Origin: Lachnospiraceae bacterium
GTDB taxonomy: Bacteria > Bacillota > Clostridia > Lachnospirales > Lachnospiraceae
Assembly: GCA_017556805.1 (NCBI GenBank)
Contig: JAFYMC010000027.1
Span: 1 to 64,000, forward strand
Reading direction: 5' to 3'
DNA length: 64,000 nucleotides
The notes beneath the pieces are model-generated. The model did no database searches. It had not been told where the DNA came from and saw nothing but the letters and a program-made list of their open reading frames with translations. Shown here in pieces: positions 42,467 to 51,173 of the stretch. Numbering within the stretch: position 1 is the stretch's first letter; each line of letters starts with the position of its first letter. Position numbers and translations under genes: made by a program.

Positions 42467-43289
42467 CTGACACCTCTGTTTTATAATACTCTCGTTCTTC
42501 CTCCGTCACAAAGCCCAGTTTCCGGTATAACCGCTCCGCCGGCTCGTTTTTCGAGGATACCTGCAACCGCATCACCGCCTCGTCCCGGACCGCATATTCC
42601 TTTGCGATTTCTACCAGCAGCCGGGTAGCCATCCCGGTTCTGCGAAGCTCCTTTTTCGTCTTCAAACCGAACAAATAGCACTGCATTCCTTCCGCCCCGG
42701 GAAGAATCCTGCATTCCGCAGCCTCTTGCCCGTTCCAAAGCAGCACATACCGAAGAGTCCCGTCATCCTCCGGTGCGTCCTCTTTTATGACCTCCGTCTC
42801 TATAGATCCTTCCACATTCGAAGACCGTACCGCACCTGCTGTCGCCAATTCTTTCATTCCGATACAAAGCATATATTCCGACCATTCGTAAGAAAAAACA
42901 ATTCCGTTCACACGCTTCAAATCAAATCCGTGTACCGGATTCCGCACCGTATGAACCGCCTCTGTACCGACCCGCTTACACTCCTTCAACGCACTCCGAT
43001 ACAACTCGGGAAGTCCCCCTCCCTCCGGTACAAACTCCGCCACGGTAATTTCCGCATGCTCCTCGTCCGGAAAAAAAACGGTTAACAAGCCCTTCGGCCG
43101 CAATCTGCTTCCGTAAAAGAAAAAACAATCCGCATCCGACAGCGCGTTCATTTCCCCTTCCAAAAAAAGCGAGGCGGATACCCGTCCGCACTTTTTGGCT
43201 TCTTCCGTTTTCTTCCGCAACCGTTTCCGTTCCCGACAATACAGCCGGTTTGCCATCCTTACCATGCTCCGTTTATCCCCCTTTTGCAC
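42459..43289 (-). CDS. GNAT family N-acetyltransferase
   Basis: 276 residues from a GTG at 43289 with AAGGAG 5 bases upstream; an ATG eight codons later is an alternative. The C-terminal GNAT domain has the acetyl-CoA-binding beta4-alpha3 segment KKELRRTGMATRLLVEIAKE and the end motif NEPAERLYRKLGFVTEEE. The N-terminal half looks like a second, degenerate GNAT-like domain. Substrate unknown. Translationally coupled to tadA. Confidence 0.85.
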   Translation of the reverse strand: MQKGDKRSMVRMANRLYCRERKRLRKKTEEAKKCGRVSASLFLEGEMNALSDADCFFFYGSRLRPKGLLTVFFPDEEHAEITVAEFVPEGGGLPELYRSALKECKRVGTEAVHTVRNPVHGFDLKRVNGIVFSYEWSEYMLCIGMKELATAGAVRSSNVEGSIETEVIKEDAPEDDGTLRYVLLWNGQEAAECRILPGAEGMQCYLFGLKTKKELRRTGMATRLLVEIAKEYAVRDEAVMRLQVSSKNEPAERLYRKLGFVTEEEREYYKTEVSDG

Positions 43290-43374
43290 AAGAACTCCTT
43301 CTTAAAATCATAGCATAGAAAGAGGAAAAAACCAATAAAAAAACGAAAGAATTTGTGAATCTTTTTCGCTGTTC

Positions 43375-43403
43375 TTGCAGTTCCGGCACTTTTGTGCTAT
43401 TCT
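43375..43403 (+). promoter_or_regulatory. Promoter of the LTA-synthase-like gene
   Basis: TTGCAG (43375-43380) and TATTCT (43398-43403), 17-bp spacer, about 38 bp before the start. Confidence 0.6.
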
Positions 43404-43441
43404 ATACAAAATCCATGTTGGTTTGCCTTTTGGGAGGGATT

Positions 43442-45589
43442 ATGAACACATCAAAAATAAAAGGGTATTTTAAAAAATTACTTTATCAGCTTCGCCTGTT
43501 CGCTGCGGAATGTCTCATTCCGGCAGTCTTATTAAATTTGTGCATCGAAGGCTTTTCCAGAGAATCGGTTATCCGTCCGTTTTTCTACATGATACAATCA
43601 CCGTTGGTGTTTTTATATAACACCTTACTCATCTGTGTAACACTGACCGTCTCTTTCTTTTTCAAGCGACGGAAGTTTGTGCGTTTCCTGATTTGTGTTC
43701 TTTGGCTGGCAACCGGTATTACGGACTTTGTTTTATTACAATTCCGCACCACCCCGTTTACTGCGGTGGACCTGCTTTTACTTGACTCGGCCTTTTCCAT
43801 TATGGGACATTATCTGACGGTCTTCCAGATTATTCTGGTGGTCCTTGCAATCCTTTTGGTTCTCGGTCTGGGTATCTTTTTATTTTTACGTACCAAGAAA
43901 GAAACCGTAGGGACCTCCCGCATTTATGCAGGCCTGGTCTTCGGATTGTTTCTTCTGGCAAGCACCGGCTTTACAAACCTGTTTATGTCCTGCGGCGTGT
44001 TGGAACGCAACTTCGGTAATCTGGCACAAAGCTTTCACATCAACGGTCTTCCTTATTGCTTTTTCTCCAGTATTTTAAATACCGGCATTTCCAAGCCGGC
44101 ATCCTATTCGGAAGAAGAAATCGATCGTATTGTATCATCGATTACCGCTTCTCCGGCACCGACCGCAACACCGGTCCCGCAATCCGGAGCAACGCCTCTC
44201 CCGACAGGCACACCGGATTCTACCGGCTCCCCGGATGCAACAAGCGCACCGGCACCGGAAGGCTCTGACAAACAAACAATTACCGAACATCCGAATTTTA
44301 TCTTCCTGCAGCTGGAATCCTTTTTTGACCCGACCCTTATCAAAGGCGCCGAATTCTCTAAGGACCCGGTACCGAACTTCCGCCGGATGAAAGAAAACTT
44401 CTCTTCCGGATTCTTGACGGTGCCGTCCATCGGTGCAGGTACCGCAAACACGGAGTTTGAAATTTTAACCGGTATTAATCTGGACTTTTTCGGTCCGGGA
44501 GAATACCCGTATAAGACCGTTTTGAAGGATACGGTATGCGAAAGCATTGCCTTTAATTTGTCCTCTTTGGATTTAACCTCCCATGCCATCCATAACAACG
44601 ACGGCACCTTTTACGGCCGTCACACCGTATTTTCCCAGTTGGGCTTTGACACCTTTACCCCTATCGAGTATATGGGTTCCTACCCTACCACTCCTCTGGG
44701 CTGGGCAAAGGACAGCATCTTAACCGAACAGATTATGAAAGCACTGCACTCTACCGAAGGACAGGATTTTATCTATACCATCTCGGTCCAGGGACACGGC
44801 GCATATCCGGAGGAACCGGTTTTGGAACACCCGGTCATTACCGTGGATGCCCTTCCGGAGGAGCTGTCGGATTCCTATTACGAGCTTTTGTATTTTGTGA
44901 ACCAATTATATGAAATGGACCGCTTTCTGGCCTATTTAACCGCAACCTTAGAGGAATACGAAGAAGAAGTTGTTCTTGTGCTATACGGCGATCACCTGCC
45001 TACCTTTCCGTTTACGGACGACCTGATGGAAAACGGTTCTGTCTATGAAACGGAATATGTAATATGGACCAATCGTCCGGCCGGAGCACCGGTAGAAAGA
45101 GATGTGGAAGCCTACGGTCTTTCCGCACATGTATTGAACCTTTACGACATTCACGAAGGTTTATTTACAAGGTTCCATCAAACCAATGCGGAATCCAAAA
45201 CCTATCTCGAAGATATGGAACTTTTGGCGTATGACGTTCTGTACGGTTCCTATGAAAGCTACGACGGTGTAGTTCCGTATTATCCGACTAAACTACAATT
45301 CGGTCTGGACCCTATCCGGGTTCGCAGTGCACACTTACATGACGAATTGAAAGATTATTTCTGTCTGTTTATTAACGGAGATAATTTTACACCTTACAGC
45401 ACCGCATATATCAATGGCGAGAAGTGCAAAACCACCTATATTAATTCACAACTCATATCCGTCATCGGCTTTGACCTGACCGAGGAACTGAATATCCGGG
45501 TGGCTCAGGTAGGTGCGGATTCCTATCCTCTCTCCTACACAAATGAGATTACTATCTCTCTCGCCCCGGCCTTATATGAGAGAAACTAA
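43442..45589 (+). CDS. LTA synthase family sulfatase-like membrane protein
   Basis: 715 residues from ATG 43442 (GGGAGG site). Five membrane helices (about 23-38, 50-74, 80-100, 120-149, 162-185) are followed by a Pro/Thr/Ser linker with TPVP/TGTP repeats and an extracellular alkaline-phosphatase-superfamily domain. E292 (LQLESFF) and nucleophile T334 (GAGTANTEFE) are placed as in LtaS; VLYGDHLP carries later metal ligands. It probably polymerises glycerol-phosphate from phosphatidylglycerol or transfers phosphoglycerol to a glycan. The last ~100 residues form an added beta-rich domain. Diacylglycerol, the by-product, could be recycled by the kinase encoded at 47614-48513. Confidence 0.88.
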   Translation: MNTSKIKGYFKKLLYQLRLFAAECLIPAVLLNLCIEGFSRESVIRPFFYMIQSPLVFLYNTLLICVTLTVSFFFKRRKFVRFLICVLWLATGITDFVLLQFRTTPFTAVDLLLLDSAFSIMGHYLTVFQIILVVLAILLVLGLGIFLFLRTKKETVGTSRIYAGLVFGLFLLASTGFTNLFMSCGVLERNFGNLAQSFHINGLPYCFFSSILNTGISKPASYSEEEIDRIVSSITASPAPTATPVPQSGATPLPTGTPDSTGSPDATSAPAPEGSDKQTITEHPNFIFLQLESFFDPTLIKGAEFSKDPVPNFRRMKENFSSGFLTVPSIGAGTANTEFEILTGINLDFFGPGEYPYKTVLKDTVCESIAFNLSSLDLTSHAIHNNDGTFYGRHTVFSQLGFDTFTPIEYMGSYPTTPLGWAKDSILTEQIMKALHSTEGQDFIYTISVQGHGAYPEEPVLEHPVITVDALPEELSDSYYELLYFVNQLYEMDRFLAYLTATLEEYEEEVVLVLYGDHLPTFPFTDDLMENGSVYETEYVIWTNRPAGAPVERDVEAYGLSAHVLNLYDIHEGLFTRFHQTNAESKTYLEDMELLAYDVLYGSYESYDGVVPYYPTKLQFGLDPIRVRSAHLHDELKDYFCLFINGDNFTPYSTAYINGEKCKTTYINSQLISVIGFDLTEELNIRVAQVGADSYPLSYTNEITISLAPALYERN

Positions 45590-45608
45590 TATACGCACAC
45601 TTTGTGAG

Positions 45609-45639
45609 AAGCCAATCGCAATATTTGATTGGCTTTTTT
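45609..45639 (+). terminator. Terminator after the LTA-synthase-like gene
   Basis: 9-bp stem (45609-45617 with 45627-45635) followed by a T run. Confidence 0.85.
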
Positions 45640-45710
45640 CATTGAAATATGCTACAATCAAGCCGTGTACATCATTCTTTTTACACATATTTTTATAAGG
45701 AGGAACCCTC

Positions 45711-47537
45711 ATGAAAAAGAAACTTCATGTATTGCTTTCCGTTGTTGCCGCTTCTTTATTTCTCGCGGCATGTAATACAGCTCCGGAACAGGCAAATACC
45801 GATATTACCCCTACCGTTGCGGTAGAAAACCCGAAGGACACCGTTCCGACCGAGGCACCTGCCGCCACAGAAACCCCGGCACCGACCGAGGCCCCTATCG
45901 CAGAGCCGTTACCGACTGCCACCCCGGCACCGACCGCAACCCCGCGTCCGGATATCTCGGGTGTCAGCTTAAAAGAAATCTACAAAGATGACTTTATGAT
46001 CGGTACCATCTACAACACCTACATTGATTCCGGCAAAGATAACGAGCTGGTAAAACAGCATTTTAATGTAATCACTCCGGAAAACTTAATGAAACCGGAA
46101 TACATGCAGCGCCCGCAGGGCACCTTTAACTTCCGCGAATCCGATCACATGATGAGTATTGCAGAGCGAGACGGCCTTACCGTAATCGGCCATACCCTTG
46201 CATGGCACAGTCAGTCCGGCGACTTCCTCGGCATCAGGAACAAGGAAGGGAACCCGGTTACCAGAGACGAGGCCATTCAGCAATTGAAGGATCACATCTA
46301 CGGCGTTGCCGGTCAGTACAAGGGAAAGATTTATTCCTGGGACGTTTTAAACGAAGCCATTGCCGACGGTGCCAAACTCGGAGAAGACGGCGACTGGACC
46401 AAGTGCCTTCGTGATACCCAATGGACCCGTTCCATCGGACCGGAGTTTGTTGCCATGGCCTTCCAATTTGCTCATGAAGCAGCTCCGGATGCCCTTTTAT
46501 ACTACAACGACTACAACTTAAACGACTCCGAAAAGGCCAAAATTGCTGCTGCCATGGTGGCGGATTTACGTTCCCAGGGTGTTCCGATTCACGGCATCGG
46601 TATGCAGGGACACTACAGCATCAATACCGGTCTTGGTTCTGTACGCAACAGCCTCAAGCTGTTTTCTCAGATTGAAGGCATTAAGATTTCAGTTACCGAG
46701 CTGGATGTCGGCGTTCCTAATTCCAACGGAAAGCTCTCCTCCCAGAACGAAAAGAAGCAGGCTCTGTTTTATGCAAAGCTGTTCTGCATTTACAAGGAGT
46801 ATGCGGATGTCATCGAACGTGTTACCTTCTGGGGCTATCGTGACGATACCAGCTGGAGAAGCGAAAATTGTCCGCTTCTGTTCAATAAGGATCTCACTCC
46901 GAAGGAAGCTTTTTACGCTTTAATGGATCCGGAGGCATATATTGCGGCCGCGGATGCGGAAGAAAAGGTAGTAGCCCGTGTAGCGAACGCAAGCTACGGA
47001 ACTCCGGAAATCGACGGAAAGAAGGACGCTGTCTGGTTACAGGAGACCATGCCGTATAAGATTAACACTCCGCTTTTCGCTTATCAGGGAGCTACCGGTA
47101 CGGTTCGCATTCTTTGGGATGAACATTATGTTTATACCTTATTTGAAATTACCGACAAAGACTTAAATGCCGACTCCTTCCAGATGCACGAGCAGGATTC
47201 CGTTGAATTATTCCTGGATCCGGAAAACATGAAGGAAGATTACTTTACCGACTACGCCGGCCAGTACCGCGTAAACTATAAGGGAGAGCTTTCCTTCGGT
47301 ACGGTTCCGACCACCGAAGGCGTAAAGGCTGCCGCAACCAAAACCGCAAACGGCTATCTCATAGAGCTTGCAATTCCGGTTAAGAATACACTTGCCGCAG
47401 GCATGACTCTGGGCTTTGAAGCACAGATTAACGACAGTAACAACTCCGGTATGCGTCAGAGTGTCATGAAGTTTAATGACTCCACCGACAATTCCTACAT
47501 GTCCACTGCACTTTGGGGCGAGCTGTTATTGAAGTAA
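45711..47537 (+). CDS. GH10 endo-1,4-beta-xylanase lipoprotein with CBM9
   Basis: 608 residues. Lipobox FLAAC (Cys21), then a Pro/Thr-rich linker to about 80 that lifts the enzyme off the membrane. GH10 barrel at about 85-410 with acid/base E215 (WDVLNEAI) and nucleophile E330 (ITELDVG), plus HTLAWHSQ substrate-site residues. C-terminal CBM9-type module at about 425-608 (TPEIDGKKDAVW, ILWDEHYVYTLFEITDKDLN), usually binding reducing ends of xylan or cellulose. It should hydrolyse xylan at the cell surface, in keeping with a plant-fibre-degrading gut or rumen anaerobe. AGGAGG precedes the ATG. Confidence 0.95.
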   Translation: MKKKLHVLLSVVAASLFLAACNTAPEQANTDITPTVAVENPKDTVPTEAPAATETPAPTEAPIAEPLPTATPAPTATPRPDISGVSLKEIYKDDFMIGTIYNTYIDSGKDNELVKQHFNVITPENLMKPEYMQRPQGTFNFRESDHMMSIAERDGLTVIGHTLAWHSQSGDFLGIRNKEGNPVTRDEAIQQLKDHIYGVAGQYKGKIYSWDVLNEAIADGAKLGEDGDWTKCLRDTQWTRSIGPEFVAMAFQFAHEAAPDALLYYNDYNLNDSEKAKIAAAMVADLRSQGVPIHGIGMQGHYSINTGLGSVRNSLKLFSQIEGIKISVTELDVGVPNSNGKLSSQNEKKQALFYAKLFCIYKEYADVIERVTFWGYRDDTSWRSENCPLLFNKDLTPKEAFYALMDPEAYIAAADAEEKVVARVANASYGTPEIDGKKDAVWLQETMPYKINTPLFAYQGATGTVRILWDEHYVYTLFEITDKDLNADSFQMHEQDSVELFLDPENMKEDYFTDYAGQYRVNYKGELSFGTVPTTEGVKAAATKTANGYLIELAIPVKNTLAAGMTLGFEAQINDSNNSGMRQSVMKFNDSTDNSYMSTALWGELLLK

Positions 47538-47613
47538 TCCTATATTTTCATATGGATTTTTTCCGGGTTCCCCTGTATACTGGAAGGGAACAAAAAGAAA
47601 GGAGGCACTCCTT

Positions 47614-48513
47614 TTGAAGCACATCTTTATTCTGAATCCCAATGCGGGGCACGGCACCGCAAAAAAGGAACTGGAAGATAAATTATCGGGAACCGGCTTC
47701 GATTGGCAGATTTATACTACCACCGCTGCCGGTGACTCGGTGCGATTTATCCGGGAATGGTGTGAAGCCCACCCGGAACCGGTACGGTTTTACGCCTGCG
47801 GCGGAGACGGCACCATTCACGAGGTGGCCAATGCGATATACGGCTACTCCCAGGCTTCCATGTCTTGCTATCCGGTAGGAAGCGGCAACGATTTTGTAAA
47901 ATACTACGGAGGAAAGGAACGCTTTTTGGACCCTGTGGCATTATGCTCCGCACCGGAAGAGGCCATTGACTTAATCCGGGTCAACGACTACTATGCCATT
48001 AATGCCTGTCACTTCGGCCTGGATTCCTGCGTTGCTTCCATGATGGATAAACTCCGTCACAAAAAGATTCTGGGCGGCAAGCGTGCATACCCGATCAGCG
48101 TGCTATACGCTTTCTTTAAAGGAATGCGCCACAAGGCAACCATCTCAGCGGACGGTGAACTCCTTTGCGATACCGAGTTTCTCCTCTGCACCGCGGCAAA
48201 CGGTACCCATGTCGGCGGCTCCTATCGTTGTGCACCCCGTTCCTCCAATACCGACGGCTATATGGAGCTTTGTCTGGTACGACGGATTTCCCGTCTGCGC
48301 TTTTTGTCGGTCATAAATAAATACAAGGCAGGAACGCATTTGGATGATCCCACCCTGGAAAACTACATCGTCTATCGGCGATGTAAAACCATGAAAGTAT
48401 CCGCTCCCGATGGCTTTTTTGTATCCCTCGACGGCGAGGTAAAACAAATCTCCGAGTTTACCGCGGAGATTGTCCCTTCCGCAATCCGCTTTGCGGTACC
48501 GAAAGAAAAGTAA
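47614..48513 (+). CDS. Diacylglycerol/lipid kinase (DagK/BmrU family)
   Basis: 299 residues starting at TTG 47614 with AAAGGAGG 8 bases upstream. The lipid kinase motifs are all present: NPNAGHGTAKKEL nucleotide loop, GGDGTIHEVANAI, and PVGSGNDFVKYYGG. The C-terminal beta-sandwich ends with SLDGEVKQ. It phosphorylates diacylglycerol to phosphatidate at the membrane. The nearby LTA-synthase-like gene would release diacylglycerol, so a recycling role is likely (inference). Confidence 0.92.
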   Translation: MKHIFILNPNAGHGTAKKELEDKLSGTGFDWQIYTTTAAGDSVRFIREWCEAHPEPVRFYACGGDGTIHEVANAIYGYSQASMSCYPVGSGNDFVKYYGGKERFLDPVALCSAPEEAIDLIRVNDYYAINACHFGLDSCVASMMDKLRHKKILGGKRAYPISVLYAFFKGMRHKATISADGELLCDTEFLLCTAANGTHVGGSYRCAPRSSNTDGYMELCLVRRISRLRFLSVINKYKAGTHLDDPTLENYIVYRRCKTMKVSAPDGFFVSLDGEVKQISEFTAEIVPSAIRFAVPKEK

Positions 48514-48546
48514 TTGTTAATACCGGAGAATTTTCGTAACTTTCTC

Positions 48547-48616
48547 TTTACAAACCGCATAGAGTGTTGTATGCTTAATGATGCGGGCGAAGTGAGCGCT
48601 CACTTTGCCCGCATTA
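48547..48616 (+). promoter_or_regulatory. Promoter and 5' hairpin of the ribU transcript
   Basis: TTTACA (48547-48552) and TATGCT (48570-48575), 17-bp spacer. The transcript would begin with a long near-perfect hairpin at 48581-48616, whose arm GCGGGCGAAGTGAGC resembles the conserved 5' block of the structured elements at 15458 and 58519. The hairpin could instead be a terminator of the kinase gene, though its T-run is weak. Confidence 0.55.
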
Positions 48617-48621
48617 TTTAT

Positions 48622-48744
48622 TCTTTTGGGGCAGGTGTAATTCCTGACCGGTGGTATAGTCCACGAACTCCGAAAGGGAGCCGAACCGGTGAGACTTTTG
48701 TCAATTCCGGTACCGACGGTATAGTCCGGATGGGAAAAAGGAGG
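48622..48744 (+). promoter_or_regulatory. FMN riboswitch (RFN element)
   Basis: Contains the conserved RFN blocks in order: GGGGCAGGTGTAATTCCTGACCGG, GGTATAGTCCACGAA, GAGCCGAACCGGTGAGA, CAATTCCGGTACCGACGGTATAGTCCGGATGGGA. The 3' end runs into AAAAGGAGG, the ribosome site of ribU, with no terminator, so control of translation initiation is likely: FMN would hide the site and shut off riboflavin uptake. Confidence 0.95.
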
Positions 48745-48752
48745 ATATAACT

Positions 48753-49382
48753 ATGAACAACACCCAAAGTAGCAACTCTCAGTCTATTTCAACCACAGCC
48801 AAATTGACCATTACGGCAATGTTTGGTGCCCTGGCAGCACTTCTTATGCTGTTCGAACTCCCTATCTTTTTTACATTACCTTTTATCAAACTGGACTTTT
48901 CCGACGTTCCGGTTATTTTAGGTGCGTATATGTTGGGCCCGGTATGGGGATGTATCATCGGCGGTATTAAAATCGCGCTGAATTTCGTCTTGAACGGCAC
49001 CATTACCGGCGGTATCGGTGAACTGGCAAACCTGATGTTTACCCTTGCCTATGTGCTTCCGGCCAGCCTGATTTACCGCGTGAAGCGTACCAAGGGCGGC
49101 GCTGTGATAAGTCTTATCGTAGCCACTGTGCTCGCTTCCGTGATTGCCGTCATCTTAGACTGGTTTGTGGTATTCCCGGTATACATGAAGGCCTTCCATC
49201 TCGATATGGAAGCTATCCTCGGTATGGCAACCGGTGCGAACTCCCTGGTAAAGAACGAAGGAACCCTTATGTGGCTTTCCGTATTCCCGGCTAATATGCT
49301 GAAATACGCATGCGCCTCCGTGATTACCTTCTTTGTGTATCAACCGTTGCGGAAGTTGATTAATTCGGTGACACATAAGTAA
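48753..49382 (+). CDS. ribU: Riboflavin ECF transporter S component
   Basis: 209 residues, about six membrane helices, with typical RibU/ECF S-component segments: LTITAMFGALAALLMLFELPIFF, FSDVPVILGAYMLGPVWGCIIGGIKIALN and GIGELANLMFTLAYVLPASLIYR. The FMN riboswitch directly upstream fixes the substrate as riboflavin or a related flavin. The shared energising EcfAAT module is not in the window. Confidence 0.94.
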   Translation: MNNTQSSNSQSISTTAKLTITAMFGALAALLMLFELPIFFTLPFIKLDFSDVPVILGAYMLGPVWGCIIGGIKIALNFVLNGTITGGIGELANLMFTLAYVLPASLIYRVKRTKGGAVISLIVATVLASVIAVILDWFVVFPVYMKAFHLDMEAILGMATGANSLVKNEGTLMWLSVFPANMLKYACASVITFFVYQPLRKLINSVTHK

Positions 49383-49417
49383 AAGTTGCCGTAGTCCGGA
49401 ATATCAACACAAAAACA

Positions 49418-49466
49418 AAAGCGAAACCCTGTCTTATCCACAAGACCTGCGTTTCGCTTTTTCTTT
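49418..49466. terminator. Bidirectional terminator between ribU and rsmA
   Basis: 10-bp stem (49418-49427 with 49451-49460) with an inner 5-bp stem and T-rich right flank; A-rich left flank serves the convergent rsmA transcript. Confidence 0.88.
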
Positions 49467-49472
49467 TTGAAA

Positions 49473-50342
49473 TTATTTCATCTTCCAAAACACATTCGCC
49501 AACTTCGCAAACTCCGCTAAGGTCAGCGCCTCCCCCCGTATGGTCGGGGAATATCCGCATTCCTCCAGCGCCTTGGTTACTTCTTCCTTTGAGAACGAAA
49601 GCTCCGGGGAATTGGTCAAACCGTTTACCAAGGTCTTTCTGCGCTGTGCAAAAGAGGCCCGAATCAGCTTAAATAAAAGCTTCTCGTCCGTCACCTCTAC
49701 CGGTGCATTCTCATGCAATGTAAGCCGGATAACCGCGGAGCCTACGTTCGGCCGTGGCATAAAGCAATTCGGCGGTACGTTGGCGGCGATATACGGTTCT
49801 GCGTAATACTGCACCGCCAGGGACAGGGCACCGTAATCCTTACTACCCGGTCCTGCCTGCATACGGTCTGCCACTTCCTTCTGTACCATTACCGTAATGG
49901 AAGCTAACGGTACGCCTGCTTCGAACAATCCCATAATAATCGGCGTCGTAATATAGTACGGCAGATTTGCCACTACTTTAATGGGACGTCCGCCGTTTTC
50001 TTCCTCCGCCAGCTTCTTTAAATCCAGCTTCAGTACATCGGAATTGATAACCTTTACGTTATCATAGGCCGCAAGGGTATCCTCTGTCAAAATCGGTATC
50101 AGATTCTTGTCGATTTCCACCGCAATGACCTTCCCCGCATTTTCACAAAGATACTGGGTCATAGTACCGATGCCCGGGCCGATTTCCAGCACACAATCAT
50201 CCTTTGTGATGTCTGCGGCACGAATAATCTTCTCCAGCACATGAGTATCGATTAAGAAGTTCTGGCCGAACTTCTTTTGGAAATTAAACCCGTATTTATT
50301 CAAAATCGCTATGGTTTCTTTTGGATTTCCTAAGGTTGCCAT
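49473..50342 (-). CDS. rsmA: 16S rRNA dimethyladenosine transferase
   Basis: 289 residues from ATG 50342 (MATLGNPKETIAILNKYGF, with GGAGGAC upstream). It is the KsgA/RsmA enzyme that dimethylates two adjacent adenines in helix 45 of 16S rRNA. Substrate-loop KKFGQNFLID, SAM-binding VLEIGPGIGTMTQYL and catalytic NLPYYITTPI are present. It lies 11 bp after tatD in the same operon, a common Firmicutes pairing. Confidence 0.96.
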   Translation of the reverse strand: MATLGNPKETIAILNKYGFNFQKKFGQNFLIDTHVLEKIIRAADITKDDCVLEIGPGIGTMTQYLCENAGKVIAVEIDKNLIPILTEDTLAAYDNVKVINSDVLKLDLKKLAEEENGGRPIKVVANLPYYITTPIIMGLFEAGVPLASITVMVQKEVADRMQAGPGSKDYGALSLAVQYYAEPYIAANVPPNCFMPRPNVGSAVIRLTLHENAPVEVTDEKLLFKLIRASFAQRRKTLVNGLTNSPELSFSKEEVTKALEECGYSPTIRGEALTLAEFAKLANVFWKMK

Positions 50343-50353
50343 CTGTGTCCTCC

Positions 50354-51127
50354 TTAAAGCCGGTACAACGCTCTCGCATTCTCTTCCGTCAAACGTTCTA
50401 CTTCCTCCGCAGTCATGCCTCGCAGAGCCGCAATTTCCTCTATTACAAGCGTAAGAAGCGTGGAATCGTTCCGTTTCCCCCGATGCGGCACCGGTGCCAG
50501 ATACGGACAATCTGTCTCAATCACCAGCTTATCAAGAGGCATGGTTTCCACCACTTCCTTCAGCTTCTTTCCGTTCTTAAATGTCACTACACCGCCCACA
50601 CCGATATAAAATCCCATGTCGGTATATTCCTTTGCAATTTCCGCCGAGCCGGAAAAGCAGTGAATCACTCCCCGAAGCGTTCCGCCGGACTGTTGATAAG
50701 CAGCCCGCATAATCTCCAAGGTCTCCTGCGCCGCCTCTCTGGAATGAATGACCACCGGCAAATCCTTTTCCACCGCCAGGTCAAGCTGACGTAAAAACCA
50801 CTGTCGCTGCACCTCGTGAGGTGCCGTATCCCAATAATAATCCAGACCGATTTCTCCGATGGCAACAATCTTCTCTTCATCCGCCAATCTCGAAATCTCC
50901 TGAAACATCTCCTCCGTCAACTCTCCCGCATGGTCCGGGTGAATCCCCGCTGCACCGTACACAAAAGGATACTTTGCCGTCAGCGACCGAATTCTCTTTA
51001 AAGAATCCGGACTTGCACAAATATTCACTACCGTACCCACTCCTTTTTCATTCAAAGAAGAAAGCACCGCATCTCTGTCCTCGTCAAACGCCTCATCATC
51101 ATAATGGGCATGGGTATCAAAAATCAT
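50354..51127 (-). CDS. tatD: TatD family metal-dependent hydrolase
   Basis: 257 residues from ATG 51127 (AAAGAAAGG upstream). TIM-barrel metallohydrolase with metal ligands in IFDTHAHYDDEAF, the GEIGLDYYW glutamate, VVIHSREAAQETL, GVIHCFSGSAEIAKEY and the final Asp in IETDCPYLAP. The family shows 3'-5' exonuclease/DNase activity. Upstream of rsmA. Confidence 0.94.
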   Translation of the reverse strand: MIFDTHAHYDDEAFDEDRDAVLSSLNEKGVGTVVNICASPDSLKRIRSLTAKYPFVYGAAGIHPDHAGELTEEMFQEISRLADEEKIVAIGEIGLDYYWDTAPHEVQRQWFLRQLDLAVEKDLPVVIHSREAAQETLEIMRAAYQQSGGTLRGVIHCFSGSAEIAKEYTDMGFYIGVGGVVTFKNGKKLKEVVETMPLDKLVIETDCPYLAPVPHRGKRNDSTLLTLVIEEIAALRGMTAEEVERLTEENARALYRL

Positions 51128-51173
51128 AACAAACCTTTCTTTATTGCCTGTCAAAACAACCTGCTGAAACACA

